From NCBI RefSeq assembly GCF_032854445.1, contig NC_088300.1, positions 52,176,984 through 52,240,983 on the forward strand: DNA of 64,000 nt, given 5' to 3'. Shown one piece after another: positions 43,701-51,126 of the stretch (the first letter of the stretch is position 1; each line of letters opens with the position of its first letter). The notes under the pieces were generated by a model that saw only the letters and a program-made list of their open reading frames with translations, made no database searches and had not been told where the DNA came from. The translations under genes and the position numbers were made by a program. This DNA comes from Liolophura sinensis (lineage: Eukaryota > Mollusca > Polyplacophora > Chitonida > Chitonidae).

Positions 43701-45393
43701 AAAACAACAATTTATGCGGAGACATGCATATCTATAAAATTACATACACTCTGGAAAAAAACAACAACAACAATACAAAATTGCTTCATCTTTGTGTGAT
43801 CTGTGGTTGCATTACTTAGTGGTTTTAGACTAAATGTATAATATCATATAAAATTTACACAAAAAATGTACATATAGCACATAGCCTGAAGAAAACATGT
43901 TTACAATGGGGGCCCCACAGGGTGCTTTCCAAATGTCTTGCCTTGACAACAAACCATACAAGAGCATCAAATTAATGTTAATAATATACGTCCGCACCTG
44001 TGCGTTATCTAGAACTGAAGTGAATGATACGTCCAGCAATTTATGAATTAAACTCAGTGCCTGTCAGAAACCGCAAAGATCTTTGTAAGGGCATATAAAT
44101 TTACAGCCATGAACAGTTGGTGCACTGTACCTGAAGGTGTGGCCTTGCATCTCAAACAGGAACTTTTCCACACGTGCAGTTGACACTCTGATCGATTGGA
44201 GTGTCTGAACAATGCACCCAAGCACTCCTGTAACTCTTTAATTTTTTTTTTCAAACATCGACTATTTAAATACTGCCCCCTCCAGACATGCCAGAAAGCC
44301 CACCTACACTACATGTACGTGGAACCCCAGACACAGGCACATGGGCTTAGCCACACCTTGTTTCTGCTGCCAGGGAACACTCTACGTAAGAGCCATTTAT
44401 CTGTATCTGTGCACACCCACAACATACACGTCTGACATGGCCATTCAACAATATTCTGTCTTTCAACTTCACACGTGAATACTACATCTCTATGTATCAT
44501 TTATCTCATTGGTGTTTTATGCTGTACTGAAGAATATTTAACTTATATGATAGTGGCCAGAGTAATGGTGTGAGGAAGCCAGGCAGAGCCCAGTGCAAAC
44601 TCTACATGTATGCATCGTTACTTGAATATTAAAGGATTAGGGATGTATTTGAAGTACAAATTTTGGACATTTACATGAAGGATAGGTCAGTACTTTGGAG
44701 AAGCCCCACATGGTGCTTATTATTACCCTGATATCACCTGATATGAAACTACATTACACAGCTACAGGTAATACTACTCACCCTGGAATACATTTCTAAT
44801 GTTACAGGTACAGGTCAACTGTGTAGATACATTTGTTACCTCATGCACGGACTCATTTGCCATTTTAATGTCGTCAAATAGACACACACAAAAAATCCGA
44901 AGGCACAGCATTTTCATTTTATTTTTCTTTCAGGTTGGTGTTGTGCGACATTTTATGTATTCAGACTAACAGAGATAACACCAGAGAACACCAAAATCAA
45001 TCAGCAAAATTTTCAAGCGAATGTTTGCTATTATTTTAGAATAGCCCAAGTGATTACCTTGCATAAAATATCAGCCTCGTCTGTGTGTGAGTTACCTTTC
45101 AAAATCAGTATTAAAGCTCTTAAAATCTATAATGCGGGTTGCCTTCTAACTTTTTCAAACTTTAGAATCATTTTAACAATCCGAACAATGTAGACATATG
45201 TGCAACATTATTTTAACAAGATTTTTTGAGTAAACACCCTGTAAAAATGTTTTGAACAAACAAAAATGACAAAAATATGAGGCTTTTTACTTACTGTTGC
45301 TAATGGTAAGGCTGTGTATGGAACACCACAAACGGACATAAATTTTCCGCCTCCTTGTTTAGCCGCATCCCACAGATATTCAGCTACACGTAC
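9695..45393 (-). CDS. UMPS: Uridine 5'-monophosphate synthase, N-terminal exon(s) missing
   Basis: Ten exons on the - strand join in frame into 466 codons and a stop. The protein has an orotate phosphoribosyltransferase (OPRT) part, then a linker, then OMP decarboxylase (ODC). Together they convert orotate and PRPP to OMP and then to UMP, the last two steps of cytosolic de novo pyrimidine synthesis. OPRT marks are [25 protein letters not shown] (mobile loop) and the PRPP motif [18 protein letters not shown] marks are [17 protein letters not shown], the catalytic [34 protein letters not shown] and VGRGIL. About 50 N-terminal residues are absent and no matching exon was found up to 64 kb. The linker is longer than in human UMPS and holds a 13-Ala run. 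Two introns exceed 13 kb. Confidence 0.95.
9886..10850 (-). other. UMPS intron
   Basis: Last UMPS intron. It holds a (TA)n microsatellite at 10349-10369 and otherwise AT-rich sequence without a recognised element. Confidence 0.7.
10851..10949 (-). CDS. UMPS: UMPS exon: ODC
   Basis: 99 nt encoding (A)[18 protein letters not shown] then [15 protein letters not shown]. The FVVGFI and HMTPG blocks are phosphate-binding parts of ODC. Acceptor TTTACAG, donor GTCAGT. The CQRRL segment differs from the human SGSRV at the same place. Confidence 0.94.
10950..11988 (-). other. UMPS intron
   Basis: Contains the dispersed-repeat fragment at 11347-11412. Nothing else is recognised. Confidence 0.7.
11347..11412 (+). 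mobile_element. Fragment of dispersed repeat with CAGCAATATTTC core
   Basis: GAATGAATGAATGAATG is followed by TTTTCAGCAATATTTCCCCC and ATATTGTGGTAAG. Same family as 8686-8752. It lies in the UMPS intron between exons 11989-12073 and 10851-10949. Confidence 0.5.
11989..12073 (-). CDS. UMPS: UMPS exon: ODC
   Basis: 85 nt encoding [20 protein letters not shown] then LAKGEYTE, matching the [20 protein letters not shown] region of human UMPS. Acceptor TTTTCAG, donor GTAAAC. Phase 1 at the 3' end fits the next exon (G plus CC gives Ala). Confidence 0.94.
12074..12550 (-). other. UMPS intron
   Basis: No element identified with confidence. A stretch near 12297-12330 (CCGGCTCAATGGTTGTGGG) faintly resembles a tRNA-like SINE head. 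Confidence 0.5.
12551..12680 (-). CDS. UMPS: UMPS exon: ODC catalytic site
   Basis: 130 nt encoding [20 protein letters not shown] then [20 protein letters not shown] and LKE. With the previous exon it completes the catalytic [10 protein letters not shown] motif, holding the Asp and Lys residues of the ODC mechanism. Acceptor TTCCACAG, donor GTACAT. Confidence 0.96.
12876..13009 (-). CDS. UMPS: UMPS exon: ODC barrel
   Basis: 134 nt, phase 0 to 2. It encodes [20 protein letters not shown] and [20 protein letters not shown] then VFEDR. KTHVDIL carries conserved substrate-contacting residues. Donor GTAAGG, acceptor GTTTAG. Confidence 0.95.
13010..13414 (-). other. UMPS intron
   Basis: A poly-A run near 13112-13133 on the + strand. 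No exon or mobile element seen. Confidence 0.7.
13415..13546 (-). CDS. UMPS: UMPS exon: start of OMP decarboxylase
   Basis: 44 codons, phase 0 at both ends: [20 protein letters not shown] then [20 protein letters not shown] and KALE. SVDVT carries the Asp expected at the start of the ODC barrel. The acceptor TTTATCAG|GTGATGAAGTAC is itself the unit of the minisatellite lying immediately upstream in the transcript (13541-14310). Confidence 0.95.
13541..14310 (-). repeat. 43-bp minisatellite carrying copies of a UMPS splice acceptor
   Basis: About eleven or twelve units based on CATCACCTGATAAATACAAT plus CAGGTCACATTATACATGTA and CTT on the + strand. Read on the - strand, each unit contains TTTATCAG|GTGATGAAGTAC, the acceptor and first bases of the UMPS exon ending at 13546. 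Around ten units keep AG|GTGATGAAG; one near 14084 has lost it. Two longer units (13541 and about 14169) share an extra CGCAGCTCAGCATCA-type segment. A SINE interrupts the array at 13658-13916. Confidence 0.9.
13658..13916 (+). mobile_element. Full-length tRNA-derived SINE
   Basis: The head GGGGCCTCCGTGGCTTAGTC holds an A box (TGGCTTAGTCGG) and GTGAGTTCAAGTCC a B box. The body runs through CGGCCGTACGTGGGAAGG and GTATAAGTGAAATATTCTTG to the tail ACCAATCAAATAAAT. CATCACCTGAT flanks both sides (13647-13657 and 13917-13927), a likely target-site duplication, although this string is also part of the host minisatellite. About 259 bp. Confidence 0.9.
14731..14995 (-). CDS. UMPS: UMPS exon: inter-domain linker with polyalanine
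   Basis: 265 nt. It begins [20 protein letters not shown] and [19 protein letters not shown], the helical end of OPRT. A run of 13 Ala follows, written with mixed GCN codons, then [20 protein letters not shown] and a Lys-rich end. The acceptor is CTCCACAG and the donor GTATGT. The Ala run and basic tail make the linker longer than in human UMPS. Mixed codons argue against a simple recent triplet expansion. Confidence 0.93.
14996..15572 (-). other. UMPS intron
   Basis: A poly-A run lies at about 15008-15021 on the + strand. The rest is AT-rich with no recognised element. Confidence 0.7.
15573..15676 (-). CDS. UMPS: UMPS exon: end of OPRT domain
   Basis: 104 nt, phase 0 to 2. It encodes [20 protein letters not shown] and [15 protein letters not shown] (last codon split), matching the VLLDREQGG region of human UMPS. 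Acceptor TTTGCAG, donor GTAACA. Confidence 0.95.
15677..16490 (-). other. UMPS 15.5-kb intron, 5'-distal part
   Basis: This is the part nearest the exon 15573-15676. I see no array, exon or mobile element in it. Confidence 0.6.
16504..16776 (-). mobile_element. Full-length tRNA-derived SINE
   Basis: Reverse-oriented copy of the main family, with a TTTATTTGATTTGTGTTTTA tail side and the tRNA head near 16690-16770. Flanks AGCGTGGTTTTGG (16491-16503) and AGCGTGCTTTTGG (16777-16789) form a 13-bp target-site duplication with one mismatch. Confidence 0.9.
16790..18853 (-). other. UMPS intron, no recognised feature
   Basis: Several short chance frames occur on both strands but none has codon structure or motifs I can support. 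No tandem array seen. Confidence 0.5.
18854..19078 (+). repeat. 39-bp minisatellite
   Basis: Five full units and one partial unit, starting at 18854, 18893, 18932, 18971, 19010 and 19049. The unit reads [13 protein letters not shown] in one + frame; because 39 is a multiple of 3 the frame stays open, and a - frame is open too. Units differ by one or two bases. It shares the string AAGACATTRCCTRGT with the 33-bp array 0.75 kb downstream. Confidence 0.95.
19079..19804 (-). other. UMPS intron, no recognised feature
   Basis: Unique-looking AT-rich spacer between two minisatellites. A 125-codon + frame at 19491-19868 runs partly into the 33-bp array and has no recognisable motif. Confidence 0.5.
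19805..20460 (+). repeat. 33-bp minisatellite with 132-bp higher-order unit
   Basis: About twenty units of ACTGGTCAAGACATTGCCTA plus GTATCATGGTTAC. In one + frame the unit reads [12 protein letters not shown] four-unit block (132 bp) is repeated almost exactly, for example from 20064 and again from 20196, showing a higher-order structure. Long open frames occur on both strands only because 33 is a multiple of 3. Confidence 0.95.
20461..21253 (-). other. UMPS intron, no recognised feature
   Basis: No array, exon or mobile element recognised. Confidence 0.5.
21254..21335 (+). repeat. Short tandem repeat, about 23 bp
   Basis: Three to four units of ACATGCACATACCAGAATCT plus GTT with a few substitutions. 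Confidence 0.85.
21601..22436 (-). repeat. 69-bp minisatellite
   Basis: About twelve units built from GGGATGCCGTGTAGGGGTTA, GCACAACTGGGAAGAGGAGG and ATGTGTAAGAGTTGCCATTA on the + strand. On the - strand a frame stays open for 287 codons (repeating [20 protein letters not shown]). This is a consequence of the 69-bp period. The unit looks like two diverged halves of about 35 bp. Confidence 0.95.
22500..23290 (+). repeat. Degenerate tandem array, about 37 bp
   Basis: Roughly twenty diverged units of the type GGGATGAGGGATGCTATGTA, AGAGTTAGCACACCTG. The core is the same as half a unit of the adjoining 69-bp array, so the two arrays are probably one locus of different age and homogeneity. Confidence 0.85.
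23291..24600 (-). other. UMPS intron, no recognised feature
   Basis: A poly-A run at about 24042-24058 on the + strand. No exon or element supported. Confidence 0.5.
24616..24666 (+). other. G-rich tract, possible G-quadruplex
   Basis: Six runs of three to five G within about 50 bp (GGGTAAGGGGGCG, GGGAGAAAGGGGGATGGGGG, TAGGG). Being on the + strand, it lies on the UMPS template strand. Confidence 0.6.
24667..28670 (-). other. UMPS intron, otherwise no recognised feature
   Basis: Apart from the G-rich tract at 25864-25955, I see AT-rich intron without a recognisable element. The 98-codon - frame at 27440-27736 has no motif or plausible splice context. Confidence 0.5.
25864..25955 (+). other. 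G-rich tract, possible G-quadruplex
   Basis: GGGGGGCAGGGGTGTGGGG is followed by further G runs (GGGGGCAGG, GGAGGGGGTG). Four or more close G4 runs, on the UMPS template strand. Confidence 0.65.
28671..28700. repeat. (AT)n microsatellite
   Basis: Uninterrupted TA/AT alternation. Confidence 0.9.
28701..30293 (-). other. UMPS intron, no recognised feature
   Basis: AT-rich intron with no exon or element that I can support. Confidence 0.5.
30294..30460 (-). mobile_element. Diverged SINE fragment
   Basis: It starts like the main family in reverse (TTTATTTGACTGGGGTTTTA, CCATACTCAAA, TTTCACTTATATGATGG). It departs after GGTGGGAGGAAGCC into a segment with AAGTGGATGCGCACCTGTAC. It may be a subfamily or a chimera. 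Confidence 0.6.
31209..31370 (-). CDS. UMPS: UMPS exon: OPRT loop and PRPP-binding motif
   Basis: 54 codons, phase 0 at both ends. [20 protein letters not shown] covers the mobile catalytic loop with its Arg/Lys residues, and [19 protein letters not shown] is the PRPP-binding motif of type I phosphoribosyltransferases. Donor GTAAGT, acceptor TTTTTTCAG. Human UMPS has about one more residue at the join with the previous exon. Confidence 0.96.
31371..31968 (-). other. UMPS 13.9-kb intron, first part, no recognised feature
   Basis: AT-rich intron sequence. No repeat or exon supported. Confidence 0.5.
31976..32217 (-). mobile_element. SINE, nearly full length, diverged
   Basis: Reverse copy of the main family, from the TTTATTTATTTATTTGATAG tail to a tRNA head with deletions near 32190-32215. 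Short flanking repeat CTAGCAT on both sides (31969-31975 and 32218-32224). About 242 bp. Confidence 0.85.
32502..32561 (-). CDS. Candidate 60-nt cassette exon in UMPS intron
   Basis: On the - strand TTTCCGCAG precedes and GTAGAAC follows a 60-nt stretch open in phase 0: [20 protein letters not shown]. It lies in the intron between the phase-0 exons 45295-45393 and 31209-31370, so inclusion would add 20 residues to OPRT without a frameshift. No such insert exists in human UMPS and I recognise no motif. It may be chance. Confidence 0.25.
32675..32720 (+). mobile_element. Possible tRNA-like SINE fragment
   Basis: GTGGACTGGATTTGAACCC resembles a B-box region read in the tRNA-antisense sense. Similar GTGGATTTGAACCCGTGGTC occurs near 37217. 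Weak evidence only. Confidence 0.3.
32721..33618 (-). other. UMPS intron, no recognised feature
   Basis: AT-rich; poly-A stretches at about 32845-32868. An 81-codon + frame at 33239-33484 shows no motif. Confidence 0.5.
33630..33851 (+). mobile_element. 5'-truncated SINE
   Basis: Main family in + orientation, starting inside the head at TGTAATGACCCAGGAGCC, so the A box is lost while GTGAGTTCAAGTCC is kept. It ends in CAATCAAATAAAATAAATAA. TATTATGGTGT flanks both ends (33619-33629 and 33852-33862), a clean target-site duplication. Truncation at the 5' end fits LINE-type retroposition. Confidence 0.92.
33863..36080 (-). other. UMPS intron, no recognised feature
   Basis: AT-rich intron sequence with no element supported. 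Confidence 0.5.
36081..36374 (+). repeat. 71-bp minisatellite (A)
   Basis: Four units; the GTATACCTG landmark occurs at 36090, 36161, 36232 and 36300, giving periods of 71, 71 and 68 bp. The first two units are almost identical. Sequence is unrelated to the other 71-bp array at 56.1 kb. Confidence 0.95.
37110..37230 (+). mobile_element. Old dispersed repeat with tRNA-like end
   Basis: GATTGGAGGAAACGCAGTGG, AGCCCAGGGCAAAC and GTGGATTTGAACCCGTGG recall the body and head of SINEs elsewhere in the window, but with extensive divergence. Confidence 0.4.
38276..38352 (+). repeat. 20-bp tandem repeat
   Basis: Three and a half units of AAGGGCCCGCCAGTATTGAG, GC-rich against an AT-rich background. Confidence 0.9.
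39490..39585 (+). repeat. 21-bp tandem repeat
   Basis: Four to five units of ATACTCAACACAAGATATGCC with substitutions. One frame reads YSTQDMP repeats, a by-product of the 21-bp period. Confidence 0.9.
39665..39941 (-). mobile_element. Full-length tRNA-derived SINE
   Basis: Reverse copy running from five TTTA units and TTTGATTGGTGTTTTACGCC to the complete head CTGAGCCACTGAGGCCCC. CCATATTGGTGAA is duplicated at 39652-39664 and 39942-39954. About 277 bp; the best preserved copy in the window. Confidence 0.95.
41989..42068 (-). mobile_element. SINE 3' fragment, old
   Basis: TTTATTTGATCTGTTTTTTA, GGCGGTACTAAAGAATATTT and ACCAGTATTAGGGTGGGA match the 3' end of the main family with many changes. 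Confidence 0.65.
42190..42320 (+). mobile_element. Dispersed repeat family with GGCAAGTAA core
   Basis: GGGGGAACCACTGACCCTTG, GCAAGTAAATAGCAAACTTG. Related copies near 46410-46500 and 50545-50640 share GGA-rich sequence, CC(A)CTAACCCCTGACAAGTTAC-type core and a 'CAAACTTTCCCACATGTG' end. Family not identified. Confidence 0.5.
42571..42727 (-). mobile_element. SINE, diverged
   Basis: TTTTATGCCATACTCAAGAT, TTCACTTATGCC, GCCAGCATTATGGCAGGAGG and GAACTCACAGCCACCACG follow the order of the main family with internal deletions. Confidence 0.75.
43211..43310 (+). repeat. Direct repeat, two units of about 55 bp
   Basis: GGTTTGTCT, AATAGTTTTTTAAATAAATT and TTTAATGCCT occur twice in tandem. Confidence 0.85.
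44501..44600 (-). mobile_element. SINE fragment, diverged
   Basis: TCATTGGTGTTTTATGCTGT, ACTGAAGAATATTTAACTTA and CCAGGCAGAGCCCAGTGC match the 3' half of the main family. Confidence 0.7.
45295..45393 (-). CDS. UMPS: UMPS exon: OPRT core
   Basis: Acceptor CTCTTACAG and donor GTAAGT on the - strand. It encodes [20 protein letters not shown] then [13 protein letters not shown], phase 0 at both ends. [13 protein letters not shown] is highly conserved among animal UMPS proteins. This is the most 5' UMPS exon visible in the window. Confidence 0.95.
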
Positions 45394-47616
45394 CTGTAAG
45401 AGAATGACACAGATTTTAAGACACATGACGCACTATACAATACTACAAACATATACAAACATAATCACTCTGGCAGAACAGCATTTTGGGAGTCATATTA
45501 AGGTACTGTTAACCTTATATCACTCCAAAATGACTGTGAAATGAGTACTTCCATAATTTACAGGTAAGAATCTCTGAAGCAGTTCATACATTTCCAAATA
45601 ATTTTACAAAAATCAACTCTACCAACTGTTTTATTTATAGCATAATTAGATACTGAAAAGAAATGAAATGGAAGCACAGGCTGTACATGTACACGTATGT
45701 AGAATTATAAGACCTTCAAATCCCACACTGGTCTGTACCCTGATTGACAAACGGAATATTTGCCACTGTATGAACATTTCTGGGGAAAATACTAAGTTCA
45801 CATACACGTACATGTATATTCGTGACATGTGTCACCATCACAGATAACAGGATCGTGTAGATATCTCTGCAGACAACCAGCACCCAGGAAGTTACATGTA
45901 CGGTGCTATAACATACACACTGCACATACAAATAAAGGCATGTACTGTATACATGTATTTGTAGTCAAACATTTCACCCACAAGATCTCAAATGTGTTTC
46001 AGTCTAACTCATTTCCATATGAGCAAGTACCTGTAAAGGTAAATACATGAAATTCACTTCAGCAACTTTCCCAACATCTTCCTGGTTATGATGAGAATTT
46101 CTCCAATCATGACCAAAAGTCTACAATCTGATTTTAGTATATATGAAAATGTACAAAGCTGGCTGCAAACATGGGAATGGCCAGAATACACATGTAAAAC
46201 CAGTCAATACCTGTAGCTCTAACAATACAATGATGTCCAGGCAAGAATGTAGAGGTTGCTGCAAAGATTCTACACCGGATTTCAACCCCCAGTCTTAAAA
46301 CACTTCCCAGATTAAACATACATATACAAGTACATGTTAAATATTCTTTTACATGTACATGTTGTTTGCCACCATACTCATGAATTTTTAGACATGATGT
46401 CAGCAATTTTAGAGGGTGGAGAGAGCAAGAGTGCCCAAGGTATTAAAACCAACAACCTTTGGCAAGTTACTGGCGAACTCTCCTATGTGTATGATGCTTT
46501 CAAATTCAACCCCTTGCGTGTTGAGCGAAGTTAGAACCATACATGTACCAATTCTAACTGTAAAAAGCTGTAAATTAAGGATCAAAATCATAAACAAGCT
46601 ACATATACATGTGTACATCATCGCTGCACAATATTTATGTCAGTTCTAAGTGCAGTCAACCACTCCATCCTTAAGTGCTGTAATTAAATTCTCTGTCAGC
46701 TACAGACCATTAACTTGGATGTTTACAGCGGAACTACTGCATGTGTGCCCTCAGCTTCTGGAGTGTGTAAATAAATCACTGTTTTTATTAGCTTTGTCTG
46801 TCTGTGACAAGAATTGCTAACAGGATTACTGGGGGGCCAGATGACATAACCGGGGTCAAATGAGGGCAGGCATGAGGTGTCACAATGCAGCCAAGGTGGA
46901 TCTCAGAGCTAAGACGTAAACACCTTAAAAGAGAGCGCTTGTAACATACTCTTGACCTGAAATATCTGCACTGCTTTACACAGCATTTTTCTGTTTCTAA
47001 ATGAATGCAACTACCATTAAACTATTCCCTTTCTGTCACTAGCCAGTTAACACTAAGCAGGAATGTCACAAATTGTACCCAGGTTTACATCATCCCAAAA
47101 CCAAGATCACCCCACTACCCACACCTGCTTTCCTAGCAGGCTATCTTAAACTCAACTGGGTTTTTCCCGGACCTCACAAGTGAAGCAGTGGTTGACTGTC
47201 CTCACCACTCCCCAACCCCATGGCATCACTTGAGATTCTCATGCCAAACCTCATGCTATATGTAACATCAGATTAACCTTTTAACCGGATTAAAGTGCAT
47301 ACTTGTCGATATAACCCATAAGGTTCAGACAAGAATTAAATCAGAAACTTTCATTCCAATTTGTTCATCTTTATCTAAATGTCGGTAGAAGTAGAAGTAC
47401 ATGTAAGCCTTCAGACCTGACTTGAACAATTCTTAAGTGCATATTTTCTGACTCATGTTCAGTTTCATTAACATTCCTTCTTTGGGTTGTAGTTTCAGAA
47501 GTTTAAATGTTTTCACAAAAACATACCACATTAAACACACATGTTTCTAAGTCTGCAACCTGGAACAGCTGTAAATCCTCCATATGTACATGTAACAGTA
47601 TGTATGTATACATGTA
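45394..47616 (-). other. Region upstream of visible UMPS exons, mostly featureless
   Basis: I searched the - strand for the missing UMPS N-terminal exon (motifs such as VKFG..LKSG and DLR) and found none. Contains a copy of the GGCAAGT repeat family near 46410-46500. Confidence 0.5.
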
Positions 47617-47972
47617 TGGTTGGGGATTAACATCGTGCGGAACAATTTTTCAGCCTTATGAAGACAAGGAGATATTAGGTCTGTCTACATATACTGCGTC
47701 TTCTTGTTGCAGGGAGAGTCAATGCAGCCAAACTGCTGCCGTCACTGAAGTACACATATATCATGCTGAAGACACCAGACAAGACACCCACCCCAGTCAC
47801 ATTATACTGACAGCACGCCAATCAGTCCGGTTTCCTTGCTCTGACCTCTCAGTGCTGAGTGCCATGAGAGACAACTAACAAGTACCATTTTTAAAGTCTT
47901 TGATATGACCCGAACTGGGGTTGATCCCAGGTCGCCCAGCTTCGAAATAGACCATTGGGCCAGCGAAGTAGT
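47617..47972 (-). mobile_element. Second SINE-like family, long copy
   Basis: The sequence begins GGGGATTAACATCGTGCGGA with ACAATTTTTCAGCC and TTCTTGTTGCAGGGAG. It ends in a tRNA-like block that on the - strand reads TGGCCCAATGGTC (A-box-like), then GGGATCAACCCCAGTTCGGG. A shorter relative lies at 48457-48605. I recall similar elements in lophotrochozoan genomes, unverified. Confidence 0.6.
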
Positions 47973-48456
47973 CCTCATACATGTATAAATACATATATTA
48001 GTACATATGCTGTGCATGTACATGTAATGATTAAGCACAAAATAACCACACAACAACCAGACAAGCAGTCAAACCAAACCAATGGCTCCATCTTTCCAAT
48101 TCATGTTTAGAACATTATACAGTTACACCATCATCCAGAATGCTAAAGTATAGTACATATAGCCTGATGGATTACAACAGTTTCAACACTACAACATCAC
48201 AGTGATGCTGCGGCACAAAGGGATGTCACCATAATATTATAATGTCAAAGCTGTTTTTAACTTTCGCTGCCTCCTCAACTTGGAATTGCAAAAAGGCATG
48301 TGAATAAATAAGGATTCAAATTAATCATCTACATGCTGATCAAAGTGTCAGATCAACTCCAGTCTCAATAATGCACATGTTAAAGTAAGTAACTACCATG
48401 GCTACCAGTACACACAATAGGCATTACATGTATGTGTACCTTACCACGGTGACTGA

Positions 48457-48605
48457 GTGAGTACTTGGGGTTTAACGTCGTACTTAACAATTTTTCAGTC
48501 ACATGACGACGAAGGAATCCTTAGAGTGCATGTAATGTGCCTCCTTGTTGCAGGACGTATTTCCACTGCTCTTTTATCTAGTGCTGCTTCACTGGAACAT
48601 AGGTG
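48457..48605 (-). mobile_element. Second SINE-like family, 3' part
   Basis: TTGGGGTTTAACGTCGTACT, AACAATTTTTCAGTCACATG, CTCCTTGTTGCAGGACG. It aligns with 47617-47740 and lacks the tRNA-like end, consistent with 5' truncation. Confidence 0.65.
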
Positions 48606-49599
48606 GAAAAGTGGAACCTAGGTAAGACATTCATGAATGGCAAGGACATTTATGTCATTTTCTTTGCTCTCTTCTTCTTATTTGTTAAATAAATTTATTA
48701 TTTAAATGTGTAATAGATGAGACAATTTGGAACAATAAAAAGAAAAATGATTACACCATAGTTAACTGGCATCATGTATTGTAACATGTTAACACATCAG
48801 ACCTGGACATATGTTTATGGACAAACAAATGCACGATCACATGTAAGTGCAGGCAAGACTGCATGTTACGTAAATTAGCATTAGGTAAGCATGTGCTATT
48901 TTTACAAGCCTCTGCCACTTTCCATACCTACACAGAGCAAGAAAAAAAGCCCCATTTAAACAATCGTGGGCGTTCAATCAAACATGAAAGGCCTGGGCTT
49001 TCATGAATGGAAGGCAAGGCCCAGCCTAATAAAATGACCTTAATGACGGCAAGGCAGAACATTGCAAACACATGGGAGAAACTAAGCAGACAAACATCAG
49101 CCTACAATTTCCACAGAAAATAAAAACACACAGGGTGACAGCACTACCCTTTGCCTTGAATCTTAGTCTAAGTATGCACTGGTGAATGCTCTTGGTGCAC
49201 ACTGCCTGGCACTCATGTGCATGTTGGTAACTTCACAAACTGTTCCACCCACAGCCTAACAAAACATCTCTCAACGACAATGTCAAAAGTTCTGTTTGAG
49301 AAATTCACAACCATTATCACTGAACGCCTGAACACCGTCAAAGAAAGAAGACCTCAAAAGTGTATGACTACATTTGTAAGTATTAAAATAAACTAATGCC
49401 ACAGTTTTAGCCAGAACGTCAACCAATAATGAACTGCACAAACTGTTATCGACATATGTTGTACATGTAAAATGAAGAACTTAGATACTAGATAAATTCA
49501 TCTCTGTGCCTGATGTACTGATCATATTCACACTGCATCAAATCAGAACACATTTTTAGACCACAAGAACAATAAATTCTTCAGGCATCACAGTGTATA
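48606..49599. other. No recognised feature
   Basis: AT-rich sequence; no exon, array or mobile element supported. Confidence 0.5.
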
Positions 49600-49604
49600 A
49601 ATTT

Positions 49605-49652
49605 GTCCACAGAAAATGTGTCTTTGTAGGCAGAAAATGTGTCTTTGTAGGC
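49605..49652 (+). repeat. 21-bp direct repeat, two units
   Basis: GCAGAAAATGTGTCTTTGTA appears twice in a row with one change. Confidence 0.85.
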
Positions 49653-49721
49653 AAAACAAATGTAGCCCAGCTAATCAGTGATGCACTTTCTCCCCTTCCT
49701 TAGATAAGCATGACTGTGTAG

Positions 49722-49855
49722 CATGGATTTAGCCAGGGGGGGTGTCTCAATGTCTTTGAGATCCCCTATTCTGACAAAATTAACAACGTGCAGATAGGGA
49801 AATAATAGAAAATTGGAAATGAGAAGGCCAGATTCCAAATTCTGGCTAATGCTAT
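49722..49855 (+). repeat. Dispersed repeat, copy 1
   Basis: GGGGTGTCTCAATGTCTTTG, CTATTCTGACAAAATTAACA, TTGGAAATGAGAAGG and CAAATTCTGGCTAA align in order with 63861-64000. About 130 bp; family not identified. Confidence 0.8.
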
Positions 49856-50544
49856 GCTGAGTAGCATCATGGTTCAGGGGTATTTTTGCAAGGTCTTTTG
49901 ATAGAAAAGCAACAGACAAACTCAAGCTAACTTGTCACATATTTAATTAATAGAAAAAGTTGCAATTCTACTAGAATCCTGCTTGTTTCATGACAGCTTT
50001 GTACTGCTGTCCTTGTATTGTACACATTGGATTTGACTGAAATGCAATATTTGTCATTATACATATGCAATGCACCTCATGAATATGTCCACGAAAGTCA
50101 CTGGTTCACGTCACCCAAATGTGTAGTATGTACATGTACACTGGCCTGACGTTGTGAAGATGAATGCATTTGTGGGATATTCTCTGAAACTTAACACTAC
50201 CTTGATAATAATCCTGTCCAAGAGGCTATACAGCTTGCGTACAGTACATCTAGCAACCTTGAATACATACATGTTCATGGAAACTGTCAACATCTTTGAT
50301 GAATTGGTCACATTTTTTAAGGATGTTAACATGTATTATTGACGTTAATGACTAGTACAATGTACCAGAGCCGACCATTAGGACCAGTGTAATCAATCAC
50401 ATGATACTGGTCAGTGACAGGAGTCCTGTAGTACTCCAAGCACCTGCCATAAACTTGTCTCAGCTACATCATGTTCATGGACATATATGTACATTTATAA
50501 GCACACATCCTGTCCCCATGGCATATTGAAGGATGGATAATTTC

Positions 50545-50640
50545 CCTGTGGGTGGAGGAAGGTGGAGTGCCTTGGATAAACCACTAACCCCTGACAAGTT
50601 ACTCCCAAACTTTCCCACATGTGATGTATAGACATGAAGA
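50545..50640 (+). mobile_element. Dispersed repeat family with GGCAAGTAA core
   Basis: GGGTGGAGGAAGGTGGAGTG, ACCACTAACCCCTGACAAGT and CTTTCCCACATGTGATG. Same family as 42190-42320 and 46410-46500. Confidence 0.5.
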
Positions 50641-51126
50641 AAATATTAATGGTGGAAAATGGGTTCACATTAAAGATTCACATGGTTTCACAACAGTCAA
50701 GAGTGGGAGAATCCGCAAAAAATTTCCTTAACAGTGTTTCTCTCCAGATGTCAGTGAGAGTTAAAAAAAAAAAAATACAGCCCAAGGGCTGTGAAATATG
50801 TCTATTGCTCTTCTTCTATTTAAACTTTTCTTTTAACTAATGACCAACTGTCTTCTATTACAATTAACTGGCTCTCTCCACCCACGAAGGGCCTATCAGT
50901 TATTCTGTCTGTAATGAAGGACCCGGCCCCACCTCATCTGACATGAATTTAAAGAGAATGCATTGCACCAGGCCGTCATATTATGATATACTGTGAGATT
51001 CCCGAAATTTTTTTTGGCAACTAAGTCGTTCCATTTCAATTTGTTCAGTAATAGTGTGAGCATGAAAATCTTCATTATTTGTACCTTGCTTTATGTGGCA
51101 ACAGATCAAGGCAACATATTGTAATA

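Noticed and set aside
47900-47965. A functional tRNA gene
   Set aside because: A- and B-box-like strings exist but no cloverleaf could be drawn; it fits the tRNA-derived end of a SINE.
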